Assembly: GCA_024364735.1 (NCBI GenBank)
Contig: JAGFNQ010002604.1
Span: 203,306-267,305 of the forward strand
Direction: 5' to 3'
From: Boesenbergia rotunda
Lineage: Eukaryota; Streptophyta; Magnoliopsida; Zingiberales; Zingiberaceae
DNA length: 64,000 bases
This document shows, piece after piece, positions 24,264-36,812 of the stretch. Each line of letters opens with the position of its first letter. The first letter of the stretch is position 1. A model generated the notes under the pieces. It did no database searches, was not told where the DNA came from, and was given only the letters and a program-made list of their open reading frames with translations. Both the position numbers and the translations under genes were made by a program.

Positions 24264-25970
24264 GGTTAGTGTTCGACATAATCATATAATTGTTTTGTGG
24301 AAAACTTTGTCATGATCTCAATTTCGGAAAAAAATTTCAATTATGGAAACTTTCAAATTATAATAACTTTTAGATTTAGGAATTTCAAAGTTTAGAAATC
24401 CTCATGAAATTTCGCAAACGTTTGAAATTTTCTAGTTTCTGAAATTTTATAATAATTGTGAAAATTTCCCATCTTTGGAAACTTTCCAATTTTGGAAATT
24501 TTTCTATTTTAGAAATTTTCCAACTTTGGAAATATGTAAGTTTTCTTTGTACCAAAAACTTACAATTATTCTAAAAACCTATTTGTGAAATCTCGCAATT
24601 TTGGGCACTTTCTTTTAAGAAAGTCTAGACAAATTCATGGACAGTTAATTGACAATTAAATTTGAATTGGTTTTTGAATTGACAACAAAATTCTTTATTT
24701 TGGATTGAGCCTCGGGGAGCCGTCCAATTTAAAGTTAGTTGTTGTAATTTAATTTCCCAATTTTAAAATTGAAATTGTCATGTTTAATTTGGATTGAGCC
24801 TCGGGGAGCCGTCCAAATTGGATTTACGACAAATTACTTTTCTTTGGGTATCTGAGCCTCGGGGAGCCACCCTTAGAAAACGATTTGTTGTAATTAATTA
24901 AATCCATGAATAAAATATGTTTGAAGAGGTGATGCTCTTACATATTGTTGTCTCCAAAATTAATTAGGAAAATGGTTTCCTATAGAGTTTCTTAAAAAAG
25001 ATTTTCATGAAAATAATATGTCGTTGAATTAAGGGAATTGTCTCTTAATTTAATAAGATTTGATTTAGAGAAATCAAAGTCTTAAACATATTATTTCCGA
25101 AATTGATTATGACAATTTAGGAAATTGTTTCCCAAAACAATTCCTTCAATAAAGTATGAAATTAGAATTAGGAAATCCGGTTCCTAATTCAATTAATGAG
25201 ACTTGATAACTTAAGTCACATACATACTTTATTAAGGAAATCGTTAGTCATGATATATTTATATGTCATGAATGTGCTTTGAAAAGAAAGGATGAGACCC
25301 AAAACCCCTTACAAAATATTAAGGCTAACACCTTCCATTAATATGGTTAGAATTGGAGTTTTGTTTCTCGTTTGGGTTGATGGACACATCCATGCCCGGC
25401 TTGAACCTCAACATGTTCAAACCATGGAATTAGTTTATGAATAATATAGTTGGAGTCAGAGGTCAATCCTTAGTTTTGGTTGTTGGACACATCCAAGCCT
25501 GACTAAACGGTTGAATGAGCTCCAACCATATTAAAATTATTTCTTGATTAATGGGTCAGTCTTAAGCTCGGAGCATCGATTTGTTGTGCCACAGCCAAGG
25601 TCGATGTAAAGAGAGGTGCAGTTGGGTGCTATGTATATTGTTACATACTTGTTAATGAGTTAACAACCCAATGATTTATGCAAACATTCAATTAGTTGAT
25701 AGCATAAAGTGATAGTTACATATATGTGATATGTGATCGGTATAATTACCTACCTTTATAGCTAAGAATAACTTGATGGCCACAGCCATGGTCGTTCTTA
25801 TCTATGGTTGGATATCAACCTATTTGGAGATGTTCCTACGATCTCCCGAATTGATAAAAAGGGTTATTCAATTTGAAAAATAAATAGGATTTTATTAATG
25901 TATATGATACATTCTTTAATCATTCTTCTCACATAACTCAATTTGTATTTCTAGGTTAATCACTCGATCA
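24264..25970 (+). other. Untranslated leader of copia-A2
   Basis: About 1.7 kb without a coding frame. It contains three copies of GAGCCTCGGGGAGCC (24710-24870) embedded in near-repeats ending in a GTTGTAATTTAATT-like phrase, and runs of GGAAATTTTC-like sequence near 24300-24540. No gene is seen. Confidence 0.6.
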
Positions 25971-28900
25971 TGTCTTCCCTAAACTTGCGTTCCATTTTGG
26001 ACACCAATAAACTGACTGGGCCGAACTTCATGGACTGGCTTCGAAACTGAGGACAGTCCTCAAGGCAAAGAAGCTTGCTAATGTCCTTGATGATCAACTT
26101 CCCAACCGTCCTCCGAAAGTGCAACTCCAGACCTGTTTCCTGAGTTGCTCAACCTGCTGAAGACTTTAAAGCCTTCTGTGAAGCAGGATCTAAAGACGGT
26201 ACTGTTAGTTGGTTCCTCGAAGAAAGGTCTAAGAGGAAGGCCAAAGAACAGAATAAGGAAAGGAGAAAAAGGCCAAAAAGACTGAAAATACCTAAAAAAA
26301 GACTGAAAATACCCTAAAAGGCACTTGCCATCACTGTGGCAAGGAGGGTCACTTGCGAAGAAACTGCAAGATTTATCTTGAGTCCTTGAAAGAGAAGGCA
26401 TCCGATGCCCCATCCTCTTCAAGTATCTTCGTTATTGAATGTCACTCTATTTCCTCAAACACTTGGGTACTTGATACTGGGTGTAGCTCACATATATGTA
26501 ATGACATACTGGGGCTAAGGAATAGAAGAAGACTCGTCAAAGGAGAAGCGAATTTGCGAGTTGGAAACGGAGCAAAGATTGCTGCTATTGCCATCGGAAC
26601 ATATTTGCTAAAGCTCCCCACTGGACGTGTCTTAGAATTGGATAATTGTTATTTCGTTCCTTCGTTAATAAAGAACATTGTATCCATTTCATGCTTGAAT
26701 GAAAAGGGTTATCATTTAACTTTTAGTAACAATTGTTGTTACATAACTTTAAATGGCGTTCTTTATGGGAATGGAACTTTGTGCAATGGCATCTACACGT
26801 TAGATTTATCCAGTGACGTTTTCAATATCGAAGTTAGCAACAAACGTGCTCGAATAGATAATCGAATAGACTCCTACACTTGGCATTGCCGTCTTGGCCA
26901 TATAAGTAAGAAACGCATGACCGAATTACACCGATGTGGAATTTTGGAATCATTTGAACCCGGTTCATTTGATACATGCGAATCATGCTTAAAAGGCAAG
27001 ATGACCAAATTACCCTTTTCCGGAAAAAGTAATCCAGTAGGAGAGTTGCTTGGTCTAATACATACTGATGTATGTGGACCAATGTCAACTCTTGCACAAG
27101 GAGGCTATAGCTACTTCATCACCTTTATCGATGATCACTCACGATTCGGGTATGTGTTCTTGATGAAACACAAATCTGAAGCCTTTGAGAAATTCAAAGA
27201 GTTCAGAAATGAAGTAGAGAAACAGCTTGGCAAAAGTATTAAGATACTTCGATCCGATCGGGGTGGTGAATACTTAAGTCAAGAGTTTCAAGATTATCTT
27301 AGGGACAATGGGATATTGTCCCAATGGACTCCGCCGTATACACCACAGCATAATGGTGTATCTGAGAGGCGCAACCGAACCTTGATGGACATGGTTAGGT
27401 CAATGATAAATCATGCAACTCTTCCAAAATCCTTTTGGGGCTATGCACTAAAGACAGCTGTTTACTTGCTAAACAGAGTCCCGACCAAGGTAGTCTCTAG
27501 TACTCCATATGAGATATGGAATAGTAAGAAACCTCACTTAACTCACCTTAAGATATGGGGTTGTCCCGCTTATGTGAAGCGGACTGTATCAGACAAATTG
27601 GATGCTAAGTCTGATAAATGTCTATTTATTGGATACCCTAAGGAAACGAAGGGTTACCAATTCTATCATCCCTTGGAACAAAAGGTGTTTGTTTCAAGGC
27701 ATGCTGTATTTCTGGAAAATGAATTTCTTTTACAAGAAAACAGTGGGAGTGGGATTGAACTTGATGAAGTTCAAGAAACTCCAATAGACATTACAGAGAC
27801 ACCTAGTCTAGACCCACAACCAATAACTCATAATGATGAGCTATCAGTTGAACCTAAAACAACACCACCTCTTCGTAGGTCTGATAGGACACGCAATATT
27901 CCAGAGAGATACGGATTTCTCATAAGTGAATCGAACGACGTGTTACTCATAAGCGATGACGAACCTATCAGTTATGAAGATGTTCTGAAAAATTCAGAAA
28001 GGGACAAGTGGCTTGAAGCCATGAAGTCGGAAATGGATTCCATGTACGAAAACCAAGTATGGGACTTGGTTAACCCACCTGAAGGATAAAGCCCATAGGG
28101 TGCAAGTGGGTTTTCAAGAAGAAAACCGACATGGATGGTAATTATGCTTAAATCCATTCGGATGCTCCTAGCCATAGCAGCTCATTATGATTATGAGATA
28201 TGACAAATGGATGTGAAAATAGCTTTCCTTAATGGAAACCTGCTTGAGGATGTATACATGATACAACCTGAAGGTTTCACATAGGTTGATAAAACCAAAG
28301 TATGCAAGCTTCGACAATCCATATATGGACTGAAGCAAGCATCTAGGAGCTGGAACATCCGTTTTGATGAGACAATCAAAGAGTTTGATTTCTCACAAAA
28401 TCCTGATGAACCTTGTGTGTACAAAAGGGTTAGTGGGAGTGCAGTCGTATTCCTAGTATTATATGTCGATGACATTTTACTTATAGGAAACGATATATCA
28501 GTCTTACAAACAGTTAAAATTTGGTTGTCCAAAACTTTCTCCATGAAAGACCTGGGAGAAGCAACCTATATCCTTGGGATTAGAATCTATAGAGATAGAT
28601 CAAAACGGTTGCTTGGTCTTTCGCAGTCTACATATATAGACCGAGTGCTAAAAAGGTTTAGCATGTCGGAATCCAAGAAAGGTTACATTCCCATCAGGCA
28701 TGGGATCAACCTTTCAAAGTCTATGTGTCCGCGAACAGAAGACGAGAGGATTTGCATGAATAAGATTCCTTATGCATCCGCGATAGGATCTATCATGTAT
28801 GCTATGTTATGTACTAGGCCTGATGTATCATATGCTCTGAGTGTCACGAGCAGATACCAGTCTGATCCAGGTATGGATCACTGGGCGGCTGTCAAGACAA

Positions 28901-29412
28901 TCCTTAAGTACTTAAGAAGAACTAAGGATGTGTTCCAAATATATGGAGAAGGAGATATGGTAATACGTGGGTATATAGATGCCAGTTTCCAGACAGATAA
29001 GGATGACTCCAAATCGCAGTCTGGATACGTATTTACTTTGAATGGAGGCGCAATAAGTTGGAAAAGTTCCAAACAAGACACCGTAGCAGATTATACCACG
29101 GAAGCAGTTTGGATCAAGATGTTTGTCTCAAAACTTGATGAGGTTCCAACCATTGATGAAGCAGTGCCGGTTTACTGCGACAACAATGGAGCTATTACAC
29201 AAGCAATGGAACCAAGGTCTCATCAGTGATCCAAACACGTGCTTCGCCGCTATCATCTGATCAGAGAGATTATAAGTAGGAATGACATACAAATTGAGAA
29301 AATTCCCACTGAAAGGAATTTAGCGGATCCTTTAACTAAGGCCTTACCTCAAAACAAGTTTGAGGGTCATGTTAGAGCTTGTGGTATTGGATACCATAGC
29401 GATTGGCATTAG
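25971..29412 (+). pseudogene. copia-A2 gag-pol polyprotein, defective
   Basis: Gag starts at ATG 25971 (SSLNLRSILDTNKLTGPNF) but hits a stop after WLRN. A deletion then fuses the N-terminal part to the C-terminal part (PELLNLLK, 26140). The zinc knuckle CHHCGKEGHLRRNC lies near 26328-26370. From 26353 to 28089 one frame runs through the protease (WVLDTGCSSH), integrase (HCRLGH, HTDVCGPM, LRSDRGGEY) and into RT. A 1-bp loss at 28085 and an 86-bp deletion near 28143 remove the KARLVAKGY block. TGA at 28201 is shared with copia-A1. RT resumes with YVDDILLI near 28465, and RNase H ends at 29412 with a stop at 29227 and an in-frame loss near 29103. Confidence 0.93.
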
Positions 29413-29426
29413 GCCAAGTGGGAGTT

Positions 29427-31927
29427 TGTTAGTGATTTGAGAGAAGTGTCCTAAGGCAATCGCCTTATGATTGTAAATATTCATTTAAATAAATGATAAT
29501 TCACTATTTGAGTATACATGTTTGTGTATTTGATTGGGATCTTAAACTCATCTACTGAATGTCCGCAATACAATTCACAGCATAAGAGAATTTGTGATGG
29601 GATCACAACTAGTGATTATCTCTAAATGTGCAATTGTGAAGTATTGAAAATATCCCTATTCGATGAATTGATAAAAACGGACATTATCAATTCTGTTGAG
29701 ACTAGCATGGGTTATTCTCTAATCAACTGTTTCTCACTGGCTGGTGACATTGGGATGTCCGGAGATAAACATGGATGCTAGTTAAGGGAACTAGTTCATT
29801 GGAGTGACTAGCTGTAAAACTTCATATGGTAATCTATATAGATATGTCAATGAAGTTCTTACTGCAGCTTAAGTGTGATGTTCCTTTGACTTGCGGTGTT
29901 CAAGTCATCTTGGTCATGGAGACTTATACTTTAACATCTTAAGCAAACATCTCTTAGGAGGTGTGGACCCAGGATGATTGGGTATAAGCCGAAGTGCCCG
30001 AAGATGTTTGAGCAGCCTACAAAGGATTCACCACTCCCTGCGAGGAGATGTATACCCAGGCCTATCGTCAGATTGTTACTCAAAGCCTCTGGCCAGAGCA
30101 TATCATGTTTAGAGTGCGAGTCTCTTAAATACATGAGAGTAATTAGAAATCCAAAGGACGAGAAAGACAATACTTGGGCTAGGTGTGACGTAGTCAGCCT
30201 AGTGGGGACTGACACAAATAGACCGTGTCCTGAACCAAGTGGGTATAAGATGGTGAAAGGAATGGGGCACGATTCATTAGAGCTTCTGAAGGGTTTCAGA
30301 ATTACTTCTGAGGTCAACCGTTGATCTTTATATTAATTGGGGGTCATGATGTACTACTAGGTGCCACTCATGATCGTTCTATAATTAGTGGATTATAGAC
30401 GGCCAACATAAATCGAAAGCCTATTTAGTCACACGTACTACGAGTAATCCGAGGGATTTAAAACGAGTTGAAAATTGGATTTTCCAAGCAAGAGAAATAA
30501 GTCGAATCTGAGTTAATCAGAGGCGCAACGGAAACTTAAAATAGCTAAGTCTTTTGAAGGCTTATTAGGCGAATTAAATGAGTTTAATTCGCAATCGGTT
30601 CGGCTTGGTTTGGCCGGCCAAAGAGGGTGCCAAACCCCTTTGGATGGCCGACCACATTAAAGGGAAGAAACCAATTTAATTGGTTTAATTAATAAAATAA
30701 ATCTAGCGCGATTTGTTTTATAAATTATGGATAAATAAATGTGTGTAAAGAAATTTATATAAATAAATTTATAGAAATTTATTCTTTTTTTTTGGAAATT
30801 AAAATGTTCCATGGAATGGTTTATTTTAATTTTATAAAATCAATTTTGAATTGATTTTTCCATAATAAGAAAGTTTATAAATTTCTTATAAAATTTATTT
30901 CATAATTAAAAAGAGAGAAGGATTTGTTTTATGGATAAATAAATTTGTATAAAGAAATTTATATAAATAAATTTATAGAAATTTATTCTTTTTATGGAAA
31001 TTAAAATGATCCATGGAATGGTTTATTTTAATTTTATAAAATCAATTATGAATTGATTTTTCCATAATAAGAAAGTTTGTAAATTTCTTATAAAATTTAT
31101 TCCATAATAAAAGGAGAAGAAGTATTTGTTTTATTATAAAGTTAGTTATAATAAAACTTGGTTTAAACGGAATAATTCATAAGTGAATTTATAGGATAAA
31201 ATTCTTATGATAACTAATTCCGTTAATTCCGTTAAAAGAGAGACTTGGCGAGGGAGAGGCTACTATATAAAGGAACCAAAGGCAAGCCTTGAATTCCCAA
31301 TTGATATAGAGCTATCAAGAGATAATTCTCTCCCTCTCTCTCTTATTCTCTTCTCCCTCTCTTCCCTTTAGGGCTGGCACCCTCCTTAAGGATTAGGGCC
31401 GGCTCCCCTTGTCCAAGTTAGGGCCGGCGCACCCTCATCCCTCCAAGTGGTTGGCGTGAGCAAGGATCACCAAGGAGAAGCCAAACAAGAAGAAGAAGAA
31501 GCGGATCACATCTCCCTCCTTCTCGGAATTTTGATTCCGTTAACTTGTTGGTTAGTTTCCATTCTTTTCTCTTGTTGTTCTAGTTGTGCCTTTATAGAAT
31601 CTAGTAGTTCTCGTCGGCACAAAACTCGTGACTTTGCGAAGTCATCCTGAAGAGAACTCGGCGTGGACGCGAATAGAGGCGGAGCTTCCAAGGGACGCTA
31701 CGGTTGGATCTCGTCCCTTACTTCGAGTTACGAGAGGTATAATGTAAATTAGTTTACTTTTTCCGCAAAGTTTTATTTTATGATTATGTCCACACACCAT
31801 AAGGTTGCATGCTAGATACGTGGTTGAAATAATTTAGGAAATTATTTTATGCTAATTCTTCCGCTGCACGTAAAAATTTAAAATTTTACGAACCCGTATC
31901 CTTGTCGACATGCACCCGGTCCCAACA
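29427..31927 (+). repeat. copia-A2 3' LTR
   Basis: TGTTAGTGATTTGAGAG to CCCAACA, 2501 bp, preceded by the polypurine tract AAGTGGGAG. The 203-bp duplication is at 30729/30932. It is nearly identical to the 5' LTR. Confidence 0.95.
31264..31271 (+). promoter_or_regulatory. TATA box, copia-A2 3' LTR
   Basis: TATATAAA in the same context as in the 5' LTR. If active it would read out into E2's LTR. Confidence 0.6.
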
Positions 31928-33057
31928 GGGCACAAAGTCCTGGTTCAAGAAATTGGGCACTAAGTCCTGGCTGAGGGCTGGGCACCTAAGACCTGACCGA
32001 GGCTTGGGCACAAAGTCCTGGTTCGAGGAATTGGTCAATACGTCCTGGCCGAGGGCTGGGCACCGAAGACCAGACCGAGGGTTGGCCAATAAATCCTGGT
32101 CGTGGACTAGGCACGAAGACCTAACTGAGGGTTGGGCAATAAGTCCTGGTCGTGGATTGGTTACCGAAGTCCTGATCCGGAAGATCGGGAAAAAGTCCAA
32201 CTGGAGGAGTCGGGTGGCAACTTCTCCTGAGAGGAGTAGGCGAGGGCGCGTTCCTTGGGAAAGGGAACATTAGGCGTCGGTTTGACCTAAGGTTTCTGGT
32301 GAAATCCAAAGTCTGAACCAGTCTTTAAGGCTATGATTATCTGTATATTTGTCTTGTGTTTGATTGCCTTGCAGGTACCTGGAGTTGGAGGCAAGACAGG
32401 AGAGCAAACACAAGAAAATAGGTTGCCGGGAAGACTTTCCTGGGCACCTAAATGGAATCAGGCGCCCTACAGGCACCCTGGACTGGTGGGAAAAACTTCC
32501 TAGGTGCCTGAATGAAATCAGGCGCCCTATATGGTCAGGCTCCCTATAAGGAAAGCCACACTGGATCATGGATTCCCTTCCTAGGTGCCCTATATGTATC
32601 TGGCACCCTACATGTGTCAGGCGCCCTAGACCTTTCAGGTGCCTGAAAGGAAGTTTTATCAGCCTCACGAAGTTCGTGATTACGGATCAAATTTGACAGT
32701 ACTGAGGCGCCTCAAAGGCCTCTAGGGTGCTTGAGAAGACACTATATAAAGGGGTTCGACCCCTCACCTCATAACAACACTTGCAACATCATTCTAAGCA
32801 TTCTGAGTGAAGAAAAAGTGCTAAAGTCGAAGCTCTGCGACCAAGGAGGCTCCAGGAGAAAGTGTGGCGCACTTTGGACTTCCGGATTGGCCGGATCGAC
32901 TTTTGTTTGGTTCGATTTTATTTTAAAATTCAAATTTTTAGTTATATCTTTTTGCTTGTAAACTTGAACTGTAAGACGAATTTCTCCACCTCCGGAAATT
33001 CCGGAAAGGAGACCACTAGTGGACAGGCGCTACCCGTAATTAGGCCTTCGATGTACT
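31928..33057 (+). repeat. E2 5' LTR, piece 2 of 3
   Basis: It begins with the GGGCA duplication. It holds about ten minisatellite units (31922-32180), then a block rich in the palindromic word GGCGCC (32440-32740), a TATA box (32743-32750) and the R region. It stops at the E3 insertion (GTACT, 33053-33057). Confidence 0.9.
32743..32750 (+). promoter_or_regulatory. TATA box, E2 5' LTR
   Basis: TATATAAA followed by GGGGTTCGACCCCTCA. An identical context occurs in the 3' LTR at 46472-46479 and, inverted, in E1's LTR at 47287-47294. It lies directly downstream of the GGCGCC cluster. Confidence 0.7.
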
Positions 33058-34629
33058 TGTAGGATCGGTGCCGTCGATAGAGGGGGGGGTGAATATCAAT
33101 CATAAAATCATCTCGCAAAAACTCATATTACTTTCAAAATTCGTTCTAAATAGAGCGTTAGTAGCAGTGGAATAATAATAGAAATAACGAACAAAACAAA
33201 TGACAGATTGCACATGGGATTTACTTGGTTCCCAACCCCCCAGGGTCAGTACATCCAAGCCTAAGCACGGGAACACCCGTCCACTAATGGTCTCCTTTCC
33301 GGACTTTCTGGAGGCGGAGAAACCCGTCTTATAATGCATGATTTACAATCACAAGATATGGAAATTAAGTGCAGAATATTAAAAGCAAACCAAAACAACG
33401 AAGGTCGAAAACCGGTCGATCTGGAACTCCGTAGTGCCGCGCACTTCCTCCCGAACTTCCTTGGTCGCAGAGCATCACCGTTAGTGCTTTGTCGTCAGTC
33501 AGAAGGCTTAGAATGATCTTGAAAGTTGTGTACTGAGCTGAGGGGTCGAAGCCCCTTTTATAGGCTTCATTGGGGCGCCTGTGATCACCGGGGTGCCTCA
33601 ATGGGCTTGGTCAAACATTATCTCCGCGCCGAACTCGCCGCAGCAGATAAGGCCTCTGACCAGGGCGCCCTGGACCTCCCAGGCGCCTCAATGAACTCAG
33701 TCAAAGCTTATCTCTGCTTTGAACTTGCAGCAACAAATACATCTTTGAACCAAGGCGCCTGTATCGATGGGGGTGCCTGAATGAAGACCTAATTTACCTC
33801 CTTTGATTGAGGCGCCTCCTTCAATGGGGGCGCCTGAATGAAGGCCTGGCTTTGCCTCCTTTGATTGAGGTGCCTCCTTCAATGGGGGGGCGCCTGAATG
33901 AAGGCCTTCCAGTCGGGTTGTGTGTTGTTCGCCTGCTTTGTCTTCCCTTCTAGATACCTACAAGATATATAAATACAAGCAAATAGACACACAATCATAA
34001 CCTTAAGGACTTAGTTCTGACTTCGGATTTCCACAAAACCCTAGGTCGAACCGACGCAAGTTCCCACCCTCGGGAATGCGCCTTTCACCTACTCCTTTCA
34101 GGAGACGGTTGCCACCCAGTCCATTCGGGTCGACTTTTGCTTAGCCTCCAATACTCTCGGATCTCGAGACGTCCGAACCTCGACCCGTCTCTACTTCTGT
34201 CCTTAGTCATCGCTCAGCTAAGTTGCTCAATCCCTCGGACCAAGAATTCATGCCCAAACCCTAAGTCCAGGACTTCGGTGCCCAATCCTCGGCCAGGTCT
34301 TCGTGCCCAATTCCTCGAACCAGGTCTTTGGTGCCCAACCCTCGGCCAGGACTTCGTGCCCAATTCCTCGAACCAAGTCTTCTTGCCCAACCCTCGGTCA
34401 GGTCTTAGGTGCCCAGCCCTCGGCCAGGACTTAGTGCCCAATCCATGATCAGGACTTCGTGCCCAATTCTTCGAACCAAGACTTCGTACCTAGGTTAACT
34501 AGGACTTTGGTTCACTTTGGTCCAATTTCTTGACTACCCTTCCCTTGTTCAATGTATCCCTGACTTAAGTATATTGTCAAACATTGAAATATTTAGAGGA
34601 GGACATCACTGATGCAACTTGCACCAATA
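33058..34629 (-). repeat. E3 3' LTR
   Basis: Plus-strand reading TGTAGGATCGG...TTGCACCAATA. It contains GGCGCC words every 20-60 bp (33565-33900), a TATA box on the minus strand (TATAAAAGG, near 33555) and minisatellite units (34240-34490). Confidence 0.93.
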
Positions 34630-35371
34630 ATCTCCCCCTTTTTGATGTTTGACAATATCTTAAGTTAGATTGGTTGAAGGGACTCAATTATACTCCTTGA
34701 AAAACTGATCTAAGTTTTGAAAATAAGTTTTGATCTTTTGGGAGAAAAAACTTCTAACTTAGGTACTTTCCCCCTTTTTGAAAAACATTTTGATTTTCCT
34801 TTTTGATCCTTCTGGAAGACAACAAAAAATTTTCTAACTTAAGCGCACCTCTCCCCCTTTGTCATACATCAAAATCACCAAAAAATACTTGCACCAAAAA
34901 ATACTTGTGTTAGATTCAAATTTATCAAATAGTAAAGTAACTTTGATTTTCGGTAATCGACTTCTAGGTCTTGGCAAGGCACAAGACCTTCTTTGGTCGT
35001 AGCCTTATTGGATCATCAACCCTTTCCTTGACAAAGCCTTTTATCGAAAATTGATTTTCAAATTACTTCTTAAAAATTTTGGTCTAACTAGCTTAGGTTT
35101 TGGATCGGTAGCTTCGGCTAGTTCCACCAGACTAAACAGACCAAGTAGAATATACTTGATCTTATTAGAAGGGTTTCCCTAACGTACTATCATCTCATCT
35201 CCACCTTATACTAGGTTTTCAAGTTTTAACTATTTTTTTCCTATAATCGTTCTAATTTATGCATAAAATTAAACGTGAATGACATGACATATATTTTAAG
35301 AAAATTGCATATGCATGGCATGACAATTATGCATGAGTCAAACAATTCAAATTTTATTTAAGTTTCTAATA
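34630..35371 (-). other. E3 3' internal non-coding region
   Basis: It contains the terminal polypurine tract (AAAAAGGGGGAGATTA on the minus strand, 34629-34644) and a second tract, GACAAAGGGGGAGAG (34850-34865). It also has a conserved block around 34965-35200 shared with E1 (18900-19110) and E2 (41000-41240). No gene is seen. Confidence 0.65.
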
Positions 35372-35440
35372 ATGTATCAAATTCCCGATTTGATACATAT
35401 CGTGTGAACCCGTGAATATGTCAACCCACTTTGACATATT
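35372..35440 (-). promoter_or_regulatory. Twin conserved hairpins, E3 copy
   Basis: Arms ATGTATCAAAT (35372-35382) with ATTTGATACAT (35388-35398), and AATATGTCAA (35415-35424) with TTGACATATT (35431-35440). Arm lengths and the total span of 69 bp equal those in E1 and E2. Confidence 0.75.
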
Positions 35441-35479
35441 TAATATTTTTAATTTAATTGTTGCGGTTTGGGTAAGGTT

Positions 35480-36287
35480 TTATTTAATTTGAGTTTAAGT
35501 TATTTACGAGTTAGAGTTAAGTTAATTGAAACAAATTTGAAGTTAAATTAATTAATTGAAAATTAAGAAGGAATTAATTAAAATTGAATTAATCACAAAT
35601 TATTAATTAAGAATTATTTAAAGTTAAATTAATTAAGATTTATTTAGAAGTTAAATTAATCAAGAATTATTTAAATTTAAATTAATAAAGAATTATTTAA
35701 ATTTAAATTAATTAAGAATTATTTAATGTTAAATTAATTCAGGATCATTTAAAATTAAATAATTAAGAATTATTTGATGATAAATTAATTAAGGATTATT
35801 TAAAATTAGATTAATTATGAGTTAATTGATATTGAATTAATAAAGGATTATTTAAAAATTAAATTAATTAAGAATTAATTGATGTAGAATTAATTAAGGA
35901 TTATTTAAAAATTAAATTAATTAAGAATTAATTTGTGTTTAAATTAATTAAGGATTAATTGAATTAATTAAGATTAATTTGAGTTTGAATTAATTAAGAA
36001 TTAATTGAATTAATTAAGAATTAATTTGAGTTTGAATTAATTAAGGATTAATTGAATAATTATGAATTTATTTGAATTTGAATTAATTAAGGATTAATTG
36101 AATTAATTAAGAATTAATTTGAATTTACATTAATTAAGGATTAATTGAATTAATTAAGAATTAATTTGAATTTGAATTAACTAAGGATTAATTAAATTAA
36201 TTAAGAATTGAATTAAATAAGAATTATTTGAATTAATTTGAATTTTAATTAATTAAGGATTAATTGATTTAATTTGAATTAATTAAA
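35480..36287 (-). repeat. A/T-only minisatellite of E3
   Basis: About 800 bp of imperfect units such as TTAATTAAGGATTAATTGAA, the longest example in the window. It sits between the gag-like stop codon and the hairpins. Confidence 0.85.
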
Positions 36288-36543
36288 TCATGTATAATTA
36301 TGGTTGAACTGATTAATTAATAGTTGTGGGTTTAAGTTCATAATTTTCATTATTTCGAAAATTTCCGACTCGTCTACTATTTCTTCTTTATTTATCCTTT
36401 TAAGTTTTTCCAATAATTCTAGTTTATTTGAATCTTTGTGATTTTTATTGACTATAGCCTTAATCTCAGAAAATTCCATCTCATCCTTATCCTCAAAATC
36501 ATATCCTTTAATATTCTCAAAGTAGGTGGAGTAATTCGGTCCA
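36288..36543 (-). pseudogene. E3 gag-like ORF, conserved C-terminal motif
   Basis: The frame encodes GPNYSTYFENIKGYDFEDKD, then NKNHKDSNKLELLEKLKRIN, then EIVDESEIFEIMKIMNLNPQ, then a stop. The same pattern ends the ORFs of E1 and E2 (YKNSNKxExLxKLE...FELMEMMQLDP). It is separated from the knuckle-bearing frame (36813-37304) by a frameshifted Asn/Asp-rich linker at 36544-36812. I do not recognise the domain. It looks helical and acidic. Its conservation in three elements points to selection in an ancestor. Confidence 0.65.
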
Positions 36544-36812
36544 CTAGTTAATTTCTTGTAATAATCTTCAATATTATCTATAATTAAATTATCATCTATG
36601 AGAATTTCATCTCTATTATCCTCAGAATTATCAGAAATATTTTCAATTTTATCCTAACAATTTTCTGAAATATCATCTTTATCCTTAGAATAATCTCAAT
36701 ATTTTCAGGATTAATCTCACAATTTTCAGAGTTATCAGTAAGATTTTTAAATTTGATTTCATAATTATCAGTAGAATTTTCATATTTGAATTTAGTATTA
36801 TCTTCAAGAATT

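Larger units (their letters stand above)
21752..31927 (+). mobile_element. copia-A2: full-length but defective Ty1/copia element
   Basis: Two LTRs of 2498 and 2501 bp flank a primer-binding site, a leader, a broken gag-pol and a polypurine tract. The TSD is GGGCA (21747-21751 and 31928-31932). The first base of the 5' LTR (the T of TGTTAG) is missing. On the stretches I compared, the two LTRs differ at only about one site per hundred, so the insertion is fairly recent. Gag has a large deletion and RT an 86-bp deletion, so the copy is not autonomous. It cuts E2's 5' LTR. Confidence 0.95.

Noticed and set aside
25971..29412. copia-A2 as an autonomous, coding-competent element
   Set aside because: Despite near-identical LTRs it has a gag deletion, an RT deletion of about 86 bp, a 1-bp loss and several stops.
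31902..32273. 123-codon plus frame with repeating GTKSW-like peptides, and similar frames at 34137-34448, 38492-38764, 43482-43871 and 61910-62203
   Set aside because: These are translations of the LTR minisatellite. The repeated peptides follow from the DNA repeat and change frame and strand between LTRs.
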